DNA from: [Bacillus] enclensis
Lineage (GTDB): Bacteria > Bacillota > Bacilli > Bacillales > Bacillaceae_B
Assembly: GCF_001456935.1 (NCBI RefSeq)
Contig: NZ_KQ758484.1
Location: 62,001-126,000, forward strand
Direction: 5' to 3'
Length of the DNA: 64,000 bases
Part shown: positions 8,299 through 17,178 of the stretch, in pieces
Layout: each line of letters starts with the position of its first letter
Numbering within the stretch: position 1 is the stretch's first letter
Position numbers and translations under genes: made by a program
Notes under the pieces: model-generated
Told to the model about the DNA's origin: nothing
Seen by the model: the letters and a program-made list of their open reading frames with translations, nothing else
Database searches by the model: none

Positions 8299-8329
8299 GA
8301 GCCGCGGTACCTGTCCCCCTGACCCGCTC
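8299..8329. repeat. GGTACC hairpin-family repeat overlapping a stop codon
   Basis: GAGCCGCGGTACCTG (8299-8313) continues to TGACCCGCTC (8320-8329). Ends GAGC and GCTC can pair. It overlaps the stop codon of the 8328 gene, and on the minus strand it is followed by A and five T, so it can act as that gene's terminator. Confidence 0.75.
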
Positions 8330-9362
8330 AAGGCAGCAATACAATCTTCCCCAGCTTCCCTTTTTCCTTAAAATACACCTGTGCTTCTTTCGCTTGTTCC
8401 AATGGAAAGGTTTTATCGATGACAGGCACTAGTTTTCCTTCAGAAATGGCTCCCAGCATCTCTTTGAACTCTGCCCTAGTCCCCAGCACCGAACCGTACA
8501 TGGTGATGTGTTTTAAATACAGTGTCCGAAAATCCAGATTCGTCTGCTGGCCCCCGGCAGAGCCTGATATACAAAACTTCCCGCCTTTTTTCAAAACTTG
8601 AAGAGACGTGTCGAATAAAGCATCCCCCACGACATCCAGCACGGAGTCGACCGGACCCCCGTTCACATTAAGAATGTCTTCTGCCAGGTGTTCGGAGTGA
8701 TAGGATACGACATGGGTTGCGCCTAATTCCTTCAGCTTTTCTTCCCCGGCCAAGTCACCAATGACCGCAAAGACCTTGGCTCCACACACCTTTGACGCAA
8801 TCTGCACATTCAACGAGCCCACCCCGCCGTTCGCCCCGGTGACCACCACCGTTTCTCCGGCTTGAACTTGAATCTGGTTCACCATATGCCACGCTGTCAG
8901 CCCGCTCACCGAAAAAACGGCGCTTTCCTGATAGCCTGGAAGAGGCATATCAAAGCAGAGTTCAGCCGGCCACACGACATATTCAGCATACCCGCCGTCA
9001 TACTCAGATCCGATGAACGACATATCCTCCGAAATATGTTCCAATCCACTTTCCCCGCTCGATGTAAAAGGAAAAAGCACCACATCCCTGCCCGCCATCG
9101 ATTGGGGGACAGCACTTCCAACCTTCACAACCTGCCCCGTAATATCCGAGCCGGGAATCCGCGGGAATTGTACACCTTCCGGCCGCCATCCCGATTTTGT
9201 GCCGCTCCCGTAAGCCCCTTCCCTCATCCAGATTTCTGTATTATTGATCGCGCAGGCCTTCACTTTCACAAGTACTTCATTTGCTTTAGGTTCCGGGACC
9301 GGGATATCCACCAATTCCAGCTTATCGACATCCCCATATCCAGTTACTCGCACCGCTTTCAT
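8328..9362 (-). CDS. Medium-chain dehydrogenase/reductase family oxidoreductase
   Basis: NAD(P)-dependent oxidoreductase of the zinc-type alcohol dehydrogenase/quinone oxidoreductase superfamily. The GroES-like domain covers residues 1-130 (MKAVRVTGYG, then GSDITGQVVKVG) and the Rossmann domain follows with GANGGVGSLN near residue 150. The CxxC structural-zinc loop of true zinc alcohol dehydrogenases is not seen. I start it at MKAVRV, which has AAGGATG upstream; a longer open frame to 9461 is not plausible N-terminal sequence. A hairpin-family repeat overlaps the stop codon. Confidence 0.82.
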   Translation of the reverse strand: MKAVRVTGYGDVDKLELVDIPVPEPKANEVLVKVKACAINNTEIWMREGAYGSGTKSGWRPEGVQFPRIPGSDITGQVVKVGSAVPQSMAGRDVVLFPFTSSGESGLEHISEDMSFIGSEYDGGYAEYVVWPAELCFDMPLPGYQESAVFSVSGLTAWHMVNQIQVQAGETVVVTGANGGVGSLNVQIASKVCGAKVFAVIGDLAGEEKLKELGATHVVSYHSEHLAEDILNVNGGPVDSVLDVVGDALFDTSLQVLKKGGKFCISGSAGGQQTNLDFRTLYLKHITMYGSVLGTRAEFKEMLGAISEGKLVPVIDKTFPLEQAKEAQVYFKEKGKLGKIVLLP

Positions 9363-9500
9363 CGCTATCATCCTTTGTCGAATCAGATTTATTTGATTAT
9401 GTAAAATACAGAACTTATTATTTGTTGTTTCCCTTTTTTTAAACGTATCCCAATGGTTCATGAGGGAGCCGTGATTGTTGGGACCCGGGACAATACCCAG

Positions 9501-9887
9501 TCACCGGGATCCCCCGCCAAATCCAAACCCCGTCTCAACCTCCCAATACTTCGTCACCACATTCCCTTTCGGCAGCACCATTCCCAGCTCTACCTTCTCA
9601 GACCCCTTCTTGAAAGTCAGCATCCCATGAGGCAGATAATCATAGCGGAACCCGTTCTGCGGATGCCAGCTGCGGCTGCTCGTATTGATTTGTTCCATTA
9701 TCTCACGGATCTGTTCCTTATCGTCTATGACTTTAACTTCCTGTCCCTGCGTCGAAATCCTCAACTCATCAAAATCCCCCTCGACAATCGGAGCACGGTA
9801 AATCCAATAAACTGAAATACCCAAGAGGCACATAACCGCAAAGAAGCCTGGTATCAACCGCTTTTTTGCTATCAAAAAAGGTTCCAC
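9501..9887 (-). CDS. Small membrane-anchored protein, unknown
   Basis: 128 residues with one transmembrane or signal segment (about residues 12-30) and a mixed soluble remainder ending in glycine-rich FGFGGGSR. No family recognised. The start is uncertain: GTG at 9885-9887 has poor spacing to a ribosome site, whereas TTG at 9873-9875 has AGGGTGG about 7 nt upstream and would remove four residues. It is divergent from the HXXEE gene. Confidence 0.55.
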   Translation of the reverse strand: MEPFLIAKKRLIPGFFAVMCLLGISVYWIYRAPIVEGDFDELRISTQGQEVKVIDDKEQIREIMEQINTSSRSWHPQNGFRYDYLPHGMLTFKKGSEKVELGMVLPKGNVVTKYWEVETGFGFGGGSR

Positions 9888-10015
9888 CCTTCATGTTTTC
9901 CTATAGTTTACTATATTTTGGATAATCCCTATAACCCTCTAAATCTTCTATATGGTAAAATATACTACATCCAACTCCATTTGAACGTAGACCCAGCCCA
10001 AAGGAGGTCATCACC

Positions 10016-10498
10016 ATAAACACCCATTACGCCCTTTTCTTCTGCCTCGCCATCAGCCTCCATAATCTCGAAGAAGCCCTCTGGCTCCCACAGTGGTCGC
10101 AAATGGGAATGGCCATCCAGAAGCCCGTGACCCCTAATGAGTTTCATTTTGCGGTCATTATCATCACCGCACTTGCCTATCTGGCATCTTTTTTATATAT
10201 AAGCTTCCCAGAATCAAAATGGATAAAATGGGCCTTCACCGGATTCCTCGGTTCCATGATCGTCAATGCCGTTTTCCCACATCTGCTGGCATCCATCCTA
10301 ACGAAAACATACGCCCCTGGAGTCGGCACAGCCCTCCTGCTGAACATCCCGGTCAATGCGGTCATCCTCTACAGATTGCACAGGGAAAAACGGATATCCA
10401 GAAAAGAAATCTTCCTCTCCACGGTCGTGATGGGGGTTCTCTTGCTGGCATTGATTCCGATTTTATTTATGTTGGGGGACAGTTTTATTAATTATTAA
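10016..10498 (+). CDS. HXXEE family membrane protein, apparent ATA start
   Basis: HXXEE domain protein of about 160 residues with four predicted membrane segments; the family function is unknown. The defining motif HNLEE lies in residues 16-20, but only if translation begins at ATA (10016), because the first in-frame ATG is at 10103 and would remove the motif. AAGGAGG at 10001-10007 is 8 nt before the ATA, an ideal distance, and no ATG, GTG or TTG exists in frame near it. Either ATA is used for initiation or the ATG start has mutated. Following segments (FHFAVIIITALAYLASFLYI, then two more) match the family length. Confidence 0.75.
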   Translation: MNTHYALFFCLAISLHNLEEALWLPQWSQMGMAIQKPVTPNEFHFAVIIITALAYLASFLYISFPESKWIKWAFTGFLGSMIVNAVFPHLLASILTKTYAPGVGTALLLNIPVNAVILYRLHREKRISRKEIFLSTVVMGVLLLALIPILFMLGDSFINY

Positions 10499-10575
10499 CT
10501 ATTGAGGCTATCATTATAGGAACTTATTAAGCAGCGCAGACAAACTTTTAAATGAATAAACGAGGTGCAAGTTAG

Positions 10576-11091
10576 ATGGAATTTAAAATCGAAAATATAA
10601 AGGGATTCAGCCCCCAAATTGGTCATCTTGTCTCACAAATGAATTATGCAAGGAAAACAACGATAGAAGCTGTAGATGGTTTATCCGCTTCCGATTTGGA
10701 TTATTTACCGAGCAAGGACGGTAACAGTATCGGTGCCCTTTTACTGCATATGGCAGCTGTGGAAAAAGGATTTCAAATAGAGATTTTTGATGGCAGGAGA
10801 CCGAATGAACGAGAAATGGAAGAATGGGGTCCTCCATACAGTCTTGGAGATAAAGGGCGAGCGCATATCAAAGGACATCCTCTAGAGTTTTATACAGACA
10901 AACTGGAAGAAGTGAGAAGCAGAACCTTGATAGAACTGGCTAACCTTAACGATGATTGGTTATATGAAAATAAATTATGGGACAATCACCCTTCTAATAA
11001 CTACTTCATCTGGTTTCATGTATTTGAAGATGAAATTAATCATAGAGGCCAGATCCGAATGATCAGAAAAATGCTGAAGCCGCAATCATAG
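10576..11091 (+). CDS. DinB superfamily protein
   Basis: 171-residue DinB-like protein. Candidate metal ligands are H58 (LLLHMAAVE), H148 or E152 and H156 (FEDEINHRGQI). Composition is visibly more AT-rich than its neighbours, which hints at a different origin. It is 77 nt after the HXXEE gene, with GAGGTGCAAG upstream of the ATG. A thiol-transferase or hydrolase role is possible from the superfamily; nothing in the context specifies it. Confidence 0.85.
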   Translation: MEFKIENIKGFSPQIGHLVSQMNYARKTTIEAVDGLSASDLDYLPSKDGNSIGALLLHMAAVEKGFQIEIFDGRRPNEREMEEWGPPYSLGDKGRAHIKGHPLEFYTDKLEEVRSRTLIELANLNDDWLYENKLWDNHPSNNYFIWFHVFEDEINHRGQIRMIRKMLKPQS

Positions 11092-11131
11092 GGAAAAGAA
11101 TCCTGGGCATGCACCCAAAAGGAGGTCTATC

Positions 11132-11848
11132 ATGCAAAAGCATCAAACCGGCAAATTTAAATACCACTCCACCACCCCGGCCAGCCCGGGGATCCCCCAG
11201 AAAACTCTCATCCTCTACCACGGCTGGGGAGGATCCGCTGCAGGTTACCATGATGCAGCAAACGAAATGGCGAAAACAAGATACCGTGTCATCGTCCCTG
11301 AAATCATCTACCACGATACAAGGGAATCGCTCTCCAATCATTTCGACCAAAGGACAACACAGCACTATTTTTGGAAAACAATCGTCGAGACAATTGAAGA
11401 ATTTGATCAGTTTGTCACTGCACTTGGAATCCCGAAAGAAGATATCGTGGTCGCCGGCAGTTCCATGGGCGGCTTCATCGCCACTGGCATCTTCGCCCGT
11501 GAACACAAGCTTTCCGGTCTCGCTAACATCAACGGATCGGGCTCCTTCCTACTATCCGAAAAGCTGTTCAGAGAAGCAGATGGACGGGGCGAGATTCCGG
11601 GTGCGATCGAAAAGGAATTAACCGAATATGATCCCGTCAAAAGAATAATCAGTCCATCCCCCGTCCTCCTCATCCATGGCGACTCCGACGAATTTGTTTC
11701 GATTGAAGGACAGAAAGACTATTACAGATATCTCACGGAGACAGGGGAACGAACCAATGTGGAGTTCAGGGTTTATGCTGGGGTCAATCATGTTTTTACG
11801 GATGAGATGGTTGCGGAATTGGCAGAATGGTTGAGAAAATTAGACTAA
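11132..11848 (+). CDS. Alpha/beta hydrolase
   Basis: 238-residue alpha/beta hydrolase fold enzyme, cytoplasmic, substrate unknown. The oxyanion HGWGG is at residues 30-34, the nucleophile elbow GSSMGG places the catalytic serine at 111, the acid is D184 or D186 (HGDSDEF) and the histidine is H220 (GVNHVF). The ribosome site AAAGGAGG precedes the ATG. It follows the DinB gene by 40 nt in the same direction and is probably co-transcribed. Confidence 0.85.
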   Translation: MQKHQTGKFKYHSTTPASPGIPQKTLILYHGWGGSAAGYHDAANEMAKTRYRVIVPEIIYHDTRESLSNHFDQRTTQHYFWKTIVETIEEFDQFVTALGIPKEDIVVAGSSMGGFIATGIFAREHKLSGLANINGSGSFLLSEKLFREADGRGEIPGAIEKELTEYDPVKRIISPSPVLLIHGDSDEFVSIEGQKDYYRYLTETGERTNVEFRVYAGVNHVFTDEMVAELAEWLRKLD

Positions 11849-11978
11849 ATACAAAAAGTGTGCCGTTTGTTTCCCTTTCTTAAAGTTATTGTCCAGTTAC
11901 TTGGTCCTTATAACCTGTCGTCTCCTAAACCCCATACACACAGCTATTAGCTGTCTTACCTTGAAAGAGATTATTAAT

Positions 11979-12010
11979 AAAGGCAAACACATTGACGTGT
12001 TTGCCTTTTT
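11979..12010. terminator. Intrinsic terminator between convergent genes
   Basis: AAAGGCAAACAC and GTGTTTGCCTTTTT form a stem with a short loop between the hydrolase (plus) and the GntR gene (minus). AT-rich flanks on both sides allow bidirectional use. Confidence 0.85.
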
Positions 12011-12063
12011 GCATTTTATTTTTCAGTCAACTGGATAAAACGCGTGACTTGACTCGCCATCCC

Positions 12064-12756
12064 CTAATAATCGTCCCCTAAATCTGCAATGGCATGAATA
12101 AAATGCTTATGCATAGCATCTCTCGCTGAATCTGGATCCCCCGCTTTAATCGCGTTAAAAACATCAATATGATCCTGTAAGGATTTATCATTATCAATTT
12201 TTTCCTGGTAGTGAGGGTTGCGCTGGGCGATCAATTCTTCCGATATCGTTTGGAAAAATAAAATGATGAAGCGGTTTTTAGATAGTTCGGCGATGGTCAT
12301 GTGGAAATTATACCCCTCAATCCCATAGTCCTGCCGACTTTCCATTTTCGTCTTAAGCTTCTGAAGGGCATTTTCAAGTTCTTCAATTCCCTCCGCATCT
12401 ATTCTTTGAGCAGCTAGGAAGGCAGCCTGGGTCTCGATGGCCATCCTGACATCCAGTAAATCTTTATAAGAATTCTCCCGATCACTCATCAGACTGATGA
12501 GCTCCGTGTTTTTTATTTTACGGATGGCTTCTTCTGTTACAAAAGTTCCTTTACCCGGGAACGATTCAATCACTCCCATTAATTGCAGGCTTTTTAACGC
12601 TTCTCTAATTGAATTCCTGCTGACTTGAAATTGATTGGATAACTCCATTTCACCGGGAAATCTCTCTCCAGGAGCCCACGTTTCTTTCTTTATTCCTTCT
12701 AAAAGCTGTTCCACTACGTCTTTATACAACGCATTTTTAATTACAGGTTTAAACAA
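12064..12756 (-). CDS. GntR/FadR-type transcriptional regulator of the opine-type operon
   Basis: GntR family regulator: winged helix-turn-helix at about residues 3-70 (GERFPGEMELSNQFQVSRNSIREAL, then a wing GKGTFVTEE) and an all-helical FCD ligand-binding domain to the end. I start it at TTG 12754-12756 (FKPVIKN) because GAGGTGAT lies just upstream; a TTG seven codons earlier is also open. It is divergent from the opine dehydrogenase/symporter operon, and matching GTNNNAC sites lie near both start points, so it likely controls both sides in response to the operon's substrate. Confidence 0.88.
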   Translation of the reverse strand: MFKPVIKNALYKDVVEQLLEGIKKETWAPGERFPGEMELSNQFQVSRNSIREALKSLQLMGVIESFPGKGTFVTEEAIRKIKNTELISLMSDRENSYKDLLDVRMAIETQAAFLAAQRIDAEGIEELENALQKLKTKMESRQDYGIEGYNFHMTIAELSKNRFIILFFQTISEELIAQRNPHYQEKIDNDKSLQDHIDVFNAIKAGDPDSARDAMHKHFIHAIADLGDDY

Positions 12757-12777
12757 ACCGATCACCTCAATGTACAA

Positions 12778-12892
12778 TTGTCCTACATTTAGTATACATA
12801 TCTTTACGATAGATAGCGAGTTTTAAAGGGCTCAGAAATTTTTTCAGAAAACTCTTTCTTTTTAAAAACGCACCTGTTAAAATGTAGGACAA
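12778..12892. promoter_or_regulatory. Pair of inverted GntR-type operators in the divergent promoter region
   Basis: TTGTCCTACAT at 12778-12788 and its reverse complement ATGTAGGACAA at 12882-12892 are the same 11-mer in opposite orientation. Both fit the FadR-subfamily pattern GTNNNAC. One is next to the regulator start, the other about 40 nt before the dehydrogenase start. Confidence 0.65.
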
Positions 12893-12932
12893 TAGGATAT
12901 TTAAACATTATGCACTTAGGAGGAATGAATTT

Positions 12933-14039
12933 ATGAGTTTGCATTTTGGTATTATCGGTGCCGGTAATGGCGGCCATGCATTTGCCGCTTATCTGGGAAT
13001 GAAAGAGGTAGAGGTGAATTGGTTTGATATTGACCCGAAGGTTGTTGAAGTAATTAATGACCAAGGCGGAGTATATGTGGATGGTCAGTTAAATGGATTC
13101 GCACCCGTTAGAAATGCCACCACGGATATGAAGGAGCTAATTGATTCTTCCGATGTTCTTATGGTTGTTGCTCCTGCTAATGCCCACCGGATTATCGCCA
13201 GGAACTGTGCTCCCTATTTGAAAGATGACCAGATCGTTATTTTAAATCCTGGTTCCACCGGTGGAGCACTGGAGTTCCATCAAGAACTTAAGAAAAGTGG
13301 TTGTTCTGCTGAAATCATTTTGGCTGAAACACAGTCCCTCTTATTTGCATGCCGATTGAAGAAGGCCGGCCATGTTTCAATCTTTGGGGTGAAAAGGTAT
13401 CTTCCGTTCGCTACGTTTCCTTCCAATAAAATTGAAAGCGTTTACGAATTGTTGTCACCTGTATTCCCGGAGTTTAGAAAAGGTGAAAATGTACTGGAAA
13501 TCAGCCTCGGCAATGTTAATGCGATTCTTCACCCGGCACCATCATTATTCAATTTGCCTCAAGTAGAAAAACAAATACCTTTCCTTCACTATTGGGAAGG
13601 GATCACCGGGGGTATCAGCATTTTACTTGATAAAATGGACGAAGAACGGTTGGAGATTGGAAAAGCCTATCAGCTTTCCCTGCCTTCCACCAAAGATTTA
13701 TTGCGTAGCTTTTACGGAGTTGAAGGAGATACAATGGAAGAGCTTGTACAAAACAACCAGGCTTATAAGACCATCACAGGAGCAAATTCTTTTTCAAGCA
13801 GGTATTTTACTGAAGATATACCGATGGGGCTCATTCCAATGCAAGAACTGGCCAGGGCAGCAAATGTCCCCACACCGACTATTGACGCTATTATTCAACT
13901 ATCTTCCTCTATCTTTAAAGATGACTTTAAAAGTTCGGCCAGAACATTAGACAGATTAGGACTAAGTCAAATGACCTTACATGAAATACTCCAATACGTT
14001 GAACACGGAGAAGCTCAAAAAATCATCAATAACCAATAA
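12933..14039 (+). CDS. Octopine/nopaline (opine) dehydrogenase family protein
   Basis: NAD(P)-dependent opine dehydrogenase family enzyme, 368 residues; members interconvert an amino acid plus a 2-oxo acid and the N-carboxyalkyl amino acid. The Rossmann motif GAGNGG is at residues 9-14. The C-terminal octopine-dehydrogenase domain begins near 185 and carries the N-x5-HPAPSLFN motif with H200, the usual catalytic histidine. AGGAGG precedes the ATG. Twelve nt separate it from the symporter gene, so the pair is an operon, probably for uptake and oxidation of an opine-like compound. The substrate is unknown. Confidence 0.88.
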   Translation: MSLHFGIIGAGNGGHAFAAYLGMKEVEVNWFDIDPKVVEVINDQGGVYVDGQLNGFAPVRNATTDMKELIDSSDVLMVVAPANAHRIIARNCAPYLKDDQIVILNPGSTGGALEFHQELKKSGCSAEIILAETQSLLFACRLKKAGHVSIFGVKRYLPFATFPSNKIESVYELLSPVFPEFRKGENVLEISLGNVNAILHPAPSLFNLPQVEKQIPFLHYWEGITGGISILLDKMDEERLEIGKAYQLSLPSTKDLLRSFYGVEGDTMEELVQNNQAYKTITGANSFSSRYFTEDIPMGLIPMQELARAANVPTPTIDAIIQLSSSIFKDDFKSSARTLDRLGLSQMTLHEILQYVEHGEAQKIINNQ

Positions 14040-14051
14040 AGGAGGATCATA

Positions 14052-15485
14052 ATGAATAATCTCATACCCATTTTAATCAGCAGTTCTATCGTAATTGTTT
14101 TATCCGGTTTATTTTCCCTCTATATTGGCAGGAAGAAAAAAGGTGACGAGGAATGGGCCATCGGGGGGAGATCTCTTCCTGTGTACGTTGTTGTAGGCAC
14201 ACAGTTTGCTACAGCAATGGGAGGAGGAATGCTCGTAGCCCACGTCGGGATCGGCTACTCCAGCGGGTGGTCGACCATAACCTATGGCCTGATCCTGGGT
14301 TCGGGACTTCTCATACTTGTGCTTCTTTCAAGGTGGCTCAGGGAGCAAGGCTTTACTACACTTCCGGATGTCATCAAAAAGATTTACGGCGAACACCCTG
14401 TTCTTACTTCCATCACAGCCTTCATGACGATCATCGTTCCGTTTGGGTGGGTGGCGACTCAGCTTGTAGCATTCGGCAGGCTCCTTGAAGCGATTACGGG
14501 AATTGAACCTGCCATACTTATGTTTTTCCTGGCACTAGTCAGCTTAATTTATGTCCTCCCGTCAGGTTTAACCTCGATTGCCTGGACCGATTTTGTCTTT
14601 GGAATCTTAATGTTATGCATGTCAGTGCTTTCCGTTTTCTATGTACTGAATATGGCCGGGGGAATCAGTGAGATTACACAAAGCGTACCTGAGACGTCAT
14701 GGAAGTTCCCAGAAGGACTTGGGGCGGTTGGCGGGCTTTCCATTCTTCTTTGGACGCTGTCCATCCTCCCGGGTACCTTGACCAATCAAATGTATTATCA
14801 AAGAATTTATGCTTCCAAAGATACAAAAGGAGTAAGGATTTCTTTATTATCCACTGCCATCATCATCTTGCTTGTGGAAGTGTGGGCTGCAACGATGGGA
14901 ATGTCGATTCATGCGATGAATCCATCACTATCCAATCCCGAGGATGCAGCAGGGTGGTTCCTAACTCAAGTGCCGACATGGTTCTTGGCACTATATGCAA
15001 GCTTCATCATTGCGACAATCATGTCCACAGTCAACAGTGGTGTACAATCCGTCGTGGTCAATCTGACACGGGACATCTACAAGACGTATATCAACCCTTC
15101 TGTAAGTGAAAAGAAGATGCTTAGCTTATCGAGATGGCTGTCCGTTGCAGTTGTAGCAGTCGCTTACCTGATGGCCACCCAATTTTCCGGGGCCCTCAAT
15201 TGGCTTGTAGCCACGTATGCTTATTCTGCAGGAGCGTTGCTGGTTCCCATTTTTGTGGGCTACGCTTTAAGAAAATCAACATTCCTTACCGTTCAAGGCG
15301 GTATGGCCAGCATGCTGCTTGGAGTATTGGGAACCGGTGTTGCCCATTATTTTGATACTACTATTCCTTACGTCATTTACGGGTTATTATTCTCGCTTGC
15401 AGGATTGATTATTGGTTCTGCCCTGACACAAAAGAAAGATGAAAATATGAAAAGCAATGGTGAAAAAAAATCTATGGTGAACTAA
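14052..15485 (+). CDS. Sodium:solute symporter family transporter
   Basis: 477-residue SSF transporter with about 13 hydrophobic segments. Family features include the first helix region, then GRSLPVYVVVGTQFATAMGGG and LSRWLREQGFTTLPDVI near residues 85-105. AAAGGAGG is 7 nt before the ATG and the gene follows the opine dehydrogenase directly. It would import the enzyme's substrate with sodium; this link is from gene order only. A strong terminator follows at 15594. Confidence 0.9.
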   Translation: MNNLIPILISSSIVIVLSGLFSLYIGRKKKGDEEWAIGGRSLPVYVVVGTQFATAMGGGMLVAHVGIGYSSGWSTITYGLILGSGLLILVLLSRWLREQGFTTLPDVIKKIYGEHPVLTSITAFMTIIVPFGWVATQLVAFGRLLEAITGIEPAILMFFLALVSLIYVLPSGLTSIAWTDFVFGILMLCMSVLSVFYVLNMAGGISEITQSVPETSWKFPEGLGAVGGLSILLWTLSILPGTLTNQMYYQRIYASKDTKGVRISLLSTAIIILLVEVWAATMGMSIHAMNPSLSNPEDAAGWFLTQVPTWFLALYASFIIATIMSTVNSGVQSVVVNLTRDIYKTYINPSVSEKKMLSLSRWLSVAVVAVAYLMATQFSGALNWLVATYAYSAGALLVPIFVGYALRKSTFLTVQGGMASMLLGVLGTGVAHYFDTTIPYVIYGLLFSLAGLIIGSALTQKKDENMKSNGEKKSMVN

Positions 15486-15593
15486 TGTCTTCAATGTGTT
15501 TAAAATAAGAGCAATTTTATCGAAGCTCATACTACTGATCACCGAAATTTGATTTAAAGACTATCATTTTAAGAAACTGGCTTTAGTCTCAGT

Positions 15594-15642
15594 AAAACCC
15601 GAATTAACTTATTGTAAGGTTCAAGTTAATTCGGGTTTTTTA
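15594..15642 (+). terminator. Intrinsic terminator of the opine-type operon
   Basis: AACCCGAATTAACTT and AAGTTAATTCGGGTT form a perfect 15-bp stem with a 12-nt loop, followed by T6. Confidence 0.9.
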
Positions 15643-15738
15643 GTTTCAATTTAGTTTTTAATAGTTGCAAAATCTCAAGAATTATTTTCTTATCGAGTAA
15701 CATTAAAAAAGCGGACCATGTTCCCAGGTACCACTCTC

Positions 15739-17178
15739 CTATCTTCTCATTAAAGCCCCGGCAAATACCCAAATCCCATTCAACCCCAACAACCCGGCAA
15801 TCACCATCACCAAAAAAGCCAAATCAGGAGAAAACATCCACACTGCATGCCACGGCGACTGCGAAACATAACTCAGCGCCGGAATGAGGCCAAACGATAA
15901 AGCAATCAACACACTACCCGTTACAAAACCTCCTACCCTTTTCAAAACCGGCTTCCTTATAAAAAACACCAGTAACCCCGCAAGCAAAACCGTCACCAGA
16001 AGAAGGATCAACTGAATCACAGGTGTATTCCCCGGAATCTCACCAGGTTCATCCCCGTTAAGAATATCAATGATTCCCATCTTTAAATAATAGAGGCCTT
16101 CTTCTTCCAAGACATTATTTTTATTGGTGAGAAGCACACCGCCCCACCCGGTTTCAGGCATCGTAAAAAACTCCGAATGCGAATCGGGGGTCGAGCCGGA
16201 GTGCCAGATCATTTCTTCAGGCGAGCCCGGATTTGACACGCGGATTCCCAGCCCATAATAACGGTCTTCCCCCGTTTGGACATGAGGCGTAAGATAAAGC
16301 GACTTGCTTTCTTCACTTAAAAGCCCATCCCTATCCTCCCCGTTCAAAAACGAAAGAAACTTCACCATATCATTCGCGCTTGCCGTCATGTATCCATAAG
16401 GAGCACCGCCATTGTCATAAGCAACGCTACTTTTCACCGGCATCCCGAACCATGACTGATAGCCTCGAGCGTATCCATTCTCATAAGCAGCCTCACGGTT
16501 ACCAGCAGCATGCTCCATCCCTAGCGGCTTCAGCACGCTTTGATCCATATACTCGGAAAAACCAACACCCGTCACCTCTTCGATGAGGGCACCCAGAATC
16601 ATAAAATTCGAATTGCTGTAGAGATGTTTTTGCCCGACAGGTGCACTCAATTCAACATCTGCAAGGTTCTTTACATTCTCGCGGATTGCACTTAGATCGT
16701 TTGCTTCCTGATCTGACATAATAAGCCCGGTGTACGTACCCAGCCCGCTCGTCTGGGTTAGCAGCTGCTTGACCGTTATCCGCCCCGCCGCCTCTTCATC
16801 ACTCAGCGTAAACCACGGGAGGTGTTTCCGGACCGGATCATCCAATTCAATCAGACCCTCATCGACCAGCTTCATCACACCAAGGCCCGTCAATGATTTA
16901 CTGATCGAACCAATCGTAAACGGCGTGTCAGCGGTCACCACCTCTTCCTTTTCCCCCGTGACACCCCACGACTTGGAATAAAACACATCCCCTTCCTTCA
17001 AGAGGATGACCGATGCCCCCGGAACCCGGTACTCATCCACATACCCATCAATATAATGATCCAGTTCAGTCTCCACATCTTCTTGAGCGGACACCGGCCA
17101 GCCTGTCACCAGCAAACTCCAGATCAGAGAGCACCCCATAACCATAAGCATGCGCTTCTTTATTTTCATATCACGCAC
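15739..17178 (-). CDS. Secreted/membrane serine hydrolase (class C beta-lactamase fold)
   Basis: Serine hydrolase of the beta-lactamase/penicillin-binding-protein-like family, 479 residues. A signal sequence covers residues 1-31. Catalytic motifs are SISK at 91-94, YSN at 187-189 and HSG near 340 (IWHSGSTPD). The last 90 residues contain three membrane helices, so the catalytic domain is outside and tethered. The start codon is GTG and overlaps the upstream HAAS gene by 8 nt. Together with PadR and HAAS genes it forms an operon. Substrate unknown; not necessarily an antibiotic-resistance enzyme. Confidence 0.87.
   Translation of the reverse strand: MRDMKIKKRMLMVMGCSLIWSLLVTGWPVSAQEDVETELDHYIDGYVDEYRVPGASVILLKEGDVFYSKSWGVTGEKEEVVTADTPFTIGSISKSLTGLGVMKLVDEGLIELDDPVRKHLPWFTLSDEEAAGRITVKQLLTQTSGLGTYTGLIMSDQEANDLSAIRENVKNLADVELSAPVGQKHLYSNSNFMILGALIEEVTGVGFSEYMDQSVLKPLGMEHAAGNREAAYENGYARGYQSWFGMPVKSSVAYDNGGAPYGYMTASANDMVKFLSFLNGEDRDGLLSEESKSLYLTPHVQTGEDRYYGLGIRVSNPGSPEEMIWHSGSTPDSHSEFFTMPETGWGGVLLTNKNNVLEEEGLYYLKMGIIDILNGDEPGEIPGNTPVIQLILLLVTVLLAGLLVFFIRKPVLKRVGGFVTGSVLIALSFGLIPALSYVSQSPWHAVWMFSPDLAFLVMVIAGLLGLNGIWVFAGALMRR

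Noticed and set aside
15708-15735. Further GGTACC hairpin repeat
   Set aside because: Only CCAGGTACC-like similarity remains and no stem ends match; too weak to list.
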